Assembly (NCBI GenBank): GCA_033549345.1
Contig: JAWSUT010000034.1
Location: 1-25,882, forward strand
Origin: JAWSUT01 sp033549345
GTDB lineage: Bacteria; Bacillota; Dethiobacteria; Dethiobacterales; Dethiobacteraceae
Direction: 5' to 3'
Length of the DNA: 25,882 nt
Part shown: piece by piece, positions 24,110 to 25,882 of the stretch
How positions within the stretch are numbered: the stretch's first letter is position 1
Layout of the letters: the number at the start of each line of letters is the position of its first letter
Made by a program: the position numbers and the translations under genes
Notes under the pieces: generated by a model
Seen by the model: the letters and a program-made list of their open reading frames with translations, nothing else
Told to the model about the DNA's origin: nothing
The model's database searches: none

Positions 24110-24136
24110 AAAAAAGACCACCCTTTAAAGTGGTCC
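24110..24136 (-). terminator. Rho-independent terminator
   Basis: On the minus strand, GACCAC and GTGGTC form a 6-bp stem around an 8-nt loop, directly followed by six T (A6 at 24110-24115 on the plus strand). It would end transcription coming from the TPR gene and isolate the gene train from it. Confidence 0.7.
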
Positions 24137-24456
24137 GGTTACGCTACTGGCTCATTCAGGGCAAAGCGTCCAAATCAGTCCTGAAATCAAAGCCCCCACA
24201 ACTACAGGAAGATAAGTGCGGGATTTGCTGGAAATAAGCTACATGTTATAACATATATCGATACATTGTTTTCCATATTTAGCTATGTGTTTATTCTTCA
24301 AAAAGTATTGCAGTTCCTGCTATAAATTTTAAAATAGCCGTAATGTAAATACAGACCAAGCAATCTCTTATCGCCTGGGTCGGTTACATTGACCACGATT
24401 TCACACTGCTTAAATGTAACAAGGTCGGCAACGCATCTGAAAACTGGCGGTGTGTT

Positions 24457-24858
24457 TTATTGCTCTTCTTTTTCTATTCTAAATACTATCAATAACTTTT
24501 CGAGAAGATGATCTGGTACAATTTCTAATCCAAACTCAAGATAGTCTATGGCGTAGGTTAAATAACCTTGTTCTTTTATTTGGATTCCTCGAGAGATAAA
24601 GATTGCTACCACCTGTTCTCTTAGTGGAGGTGCAATTTGTATTGCCTTTCTAAGATAAGACTTTGCTATTTTATATTCGCCCACCTCTAAAAGAGCGACT
24701 CCACAGTTTAGCCATGCTAGTGGTAGATTAGGGTCGATTTCTATTGCTCTTTGGTAGTAAGGGATAGCTTCTTCTAATCTATTTGCTTCCAATAGCTCAT
24801 CGGCTTTATTAAACAAATCAGTTGCCAAATCTTTTGAATTTTTTTCAAACAATTTCAT
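24457..24858 (-). CDS. Tetratricopeptide-repeat protein
   Basis: 133 aa from ATG 24856-24858. Two clear TPR units are visible (ANRLEEAIPYYQRAIEIDPN and VGEYKIAKSYLRKAIQIAP), with a weaker third (QGYLTYAIDYLEFGLEIVPD). TPRs are helical protein-binding scaffolds. There is no signal peptide or membrane segment. GAGGAG lies unusually close to the start. Base composition is more AT-rich than the train, and a terminator separates the two. After the TAA the same frame stays open for 52 codons, so the gene may once have been longer. Confidence 0.8.
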   Translation of the reverse strand: MKLFEKNSKDLATDLFNKADELLEANRLEEAIPYYQRAIEIDPNLPLAWLNCGVALLEVGEYKIAKSYLRKAIQIAPPLREQVVAIFISRGIQIKEQGYLTYAIDYLEFGLEIVPDHLLEKLLIVFRIEKEEQ

Positions 24859-24861
24859 CAC

Positions 24862-25221
24862 TCCTCGTATACAATCTTAGAATCTCGCCATTGTGTGCTA
24901 TGACCAGTAACCAAGTGGTTAAATTTACTCAAACCTTCCAGACACCTTCTCCCATCCGTGAATCAATTCGTTGTACCCTTCCACCGTAGCCAGACGGGAA
25001 TAATGCGTAGTTGGCGTAATTTGTCTAAAAACAAGCCGACCACTAAATCTAAAACAAAGCGGTACGATTTAGCGGTCGGAGTTGATGCGATTAATAGACT
25101 ATAATTATCTTAATTTTGTTTTGCAAATAGAGCATTTAGTACGTTGTCCTGCAAAAGTCCATTTTAAAATCTAGGTAGTTACTTGTATCCACAATTTCGC
25201 TTCATGTGTTCCTCACAACTC
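24862..25221. other. Intergenic region with small remnants
   Basis: No intact gene is seen. The minus strand carries a short protein-like end TTHYSRLATVEGYNELIHGW (about 24940-25015) and a zinc-knuckle-like end TKCSICKTKLR before a TAA (about 25105-25150), neither with a start. A long stem-loop lies between them. I take these as gene debris. Confidence 0.4.
25036..25079. repeat. Inverted repeat / stem-loop
   Basis: Bases 25036-25049 (CCGACCACTAAATC) pair with 25066-25079 in 13 of 14 positions, with a 16-nt loop. No T-run follows directly on either strand. Confidence 0.75.
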
Positions 25222-25380
25222 TTATTTTAAAGGCTTTTGACACAATGGACAAGTTGTGCGATTGCCGGAAAATAACCCGCCATAAACATCAGCAGCACAT
25301 ATGAAGTGCCCATTAGTACATACTTTCCCGTCACGAACATCTTTTTCTTTCCCACAGGCATCACATGTTCTTTTTGTCAT
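25222..25380 (-). CDS. Mini zinc-ribbon protein (52 aa)
   Basis: From ATG 25378-25380 to TAA 25222-25224. The sequence begins MTKRTCDACGKEKDVRDGK and contains VCTNGHFIC and TTCPLCQKPLK, giving CxxC, CxxxxxxC and CxxC groups that fit a two-site zinc finger. AAAGGA lies about 12 bases upstream. Its start overlaps the stop of a possible small gene upstream (ATGA). No specific family is recognised; such small fingers occur as accessory nucleic-acid or protein-binding pieces. Confidence 0.7.
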   Translation of the reverse strand: MTKRTCDACGKEKDVRDGKVCTNGHFICAADVYGGLFSGNRTTCPLCQKPLK

Positions 25381-25514
25381 AATATCATTCCATCCTTTCG
25401 TTTAAACTTTGGATCTGGATCAATGCAATATGAGAAACCTCTGTTGCCAAACTTTCGGGCATCCATACTTGCTCCAAAAGCTTTTTTATCTCTTTTAGTT
25501 TTCCTTCTGCACAT
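25377..25514 (-). CDS. Possible small basic protein (45 aa)
   Basis: ATG 25512-25514 to TGA 25377-25379, sharing ATGA with the zinc-ribbon gene. The product is Lys/Arg-rich (MCRRKTKRDKKAFGASMDAR, then FSYCIDPDPKFKRKDG). The ribosome-binding site is poor and another frame over the same bases also looks protein-like, so this call is weak. In the same frame upstream, before a TGA, lies EDVFGWEFDKLFGGNREKKLN, which may belong to the same broken gene. The 25515-25685 stretch otherwise shows nothing clear. Confidence 0.35.
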   Translation of the reverse strand: MCRRKTKRDKKAFGASMDARKFGNRGFSYCIDPDPKFKRKDGMIL

Positions 25515-25685
25515 GCATCAATTTAATTTCTTTTCTCTATTTCCACCGAACAACTTATCAAATTCCCATCCGAACACATCCTCTGCGTTAATATTGATCC
25601 TCTAATTTCTAACTCATTTACTCTGAGAACAATCTACTTTCTTCTCATATATTAGCATTCTTGGTTTCTTATCGTGAATAAAAGC

Positions 25686-25882
25686 TCAAAACTTATCAGG
25701 GAGTACCGCGTTGAAGAATTCTGCCCATTCCCCTTCAACTTCTTCTCTATATGGCATTGATAATTCCAAGCCTGGGTTGTCTAAATCTTCAAAATAAATC
25801 TTAATTAACTCAACTTTCGCACCAAAAAAATAAGCTCTGAAGCCCATAAACACTAGGCTTCTCAACAAAAAAATAGTTGTAT
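25686..25882 (-). CDS. Unidentified protein, C-terminal part (runs off right edge)
   Basis: The frame is open from the window edge to TAA 25686-25688, giving at least 65 residues; upstream codons in the window contain no stop, so the start lies outside. Visible sequence includes GAKVELIKIYFEDLDNPGLE and EEVEGEWAEFFNAVLPDKF. It is acidic with mixed beta/alpha character and no recognised motif. Base composition is AT-rich like the rest of this end. Confidence 0.6.
   Translation of the reverse strand, partial: TTIFLLRSLVFMGFRAYFFGAKVELIKIYFEDLDNPGLELSMPYREEVEGEWAEFFNAVLPDKF

Larger units (their letters stand above)
23946..24456. other. Intergenic region upstream of the gene train
   Basis: Holds a weak promoter candidate and a terminator (both listed). 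It also holds a direct repeat TGACCT-TGACCT (23974-23985), a possible operator, and a 52-codon open frame (minus strand, 24298-24456) that continues directly after the TPR gene stop with protein-like content (EIVVNVTDPGDKRLLGLYLH) but no start of its own. Nothing else is recognised. Confidence 0.5.

Noticed and set aside
25515..25523. Selenocysteine at the in-frame TGA between two small frames
   Set aside because: No SECIS-like hairpin follows directly, and the alternative frame is equally protein-like.

Overview
The window reads like a piece of a Gram-positive anaerobe, most likely a Clostridia/Peptococcaceae-type Firmicute. The support is strong GGAGG ribosome-binding sites, frequent TTG starts, a copper-amine-oxidase-type stalk domain protein, a Nif11-leader peptide with a radical SAM maturase, a second oxygen-sensitive radical SAM activase, and IS256/IS3 remnants. 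This is inference from gene content; no rRNA or marker gene is present.

Left end (1-2.8 kb), all minus strand: the N-terminal part of a zinc-ribbon/WD40 protein that runs off the edge, then a RiPP cassette. The cassette has a radical SAM/SPASM maturase (1378-2772) and an 84-aa Nif11-type precursor (854-1108) whose core has three Cys. The precursor is bracketed by a long inverted repeat (758-785 / 1251-1278). Next (2.8-4.7 kb) comes a scarred region: an 11-bp G-rich tandem array (3030-3116), a chimera of an IS256-family transposase C-terminus and an IS3-family integrase-core fragment, and a perfect 42-bp palindrome (4533-4574).

The centre (4.7-24 kb) is a long minus-strand gene train. In transcription order it encodes: an Ig-like/multi-membrane-span/MORN protein; a truncated kinase; an intact Ser/Thr kinase; two paralogous coiled-coil membrane proteins; a soluble FtsK/EssC-like ATPase; two small helical proteins of WXG100 type but with a W-x-D signature; a coiled-coil protein with a ParB-like C-terminus; a third small W-x-D protein; a protein ending in an RNA-polymerase-alpha-CTD-like domain; a frameshifted mini zinc ribbon; a charged coiled-coil protein; a ClpB-D2-like AAA+ unfoldase with a zinc-knuckle insertion; an NrdG-like radical SAM activase; a zinc-ribbon/FHA protein; a PP2C phosphatase; and a secreted stalk-domain protein with a dead gluzincin-like domain. 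Many neighbours overlap or lie within about 55 bp, so most are probably co-transcribed. I read this as a phospho-regulated, type-VII-like translocation or assembly system: kinase and PP2C set phosphorylation, FHA reads it, FtsK-like and ClpB-like motors move or remodel the small helical substrates. Canonical T7SS membrane components are absent, so that label is only an analogy.

The train is broken at 21.4-22.1 kb by a plus-strand island: a 5'-truncated Fur-family gene and an AT-rich 82-aa coiled-coil gene with a near-consensus promoter. The right end (24-25.9 kb) is AT-rich and fragmentary: a TPR protein, a mini zinc-ribbon gene, remnants, and the C-terminus of an unidentified protein running off the edge.
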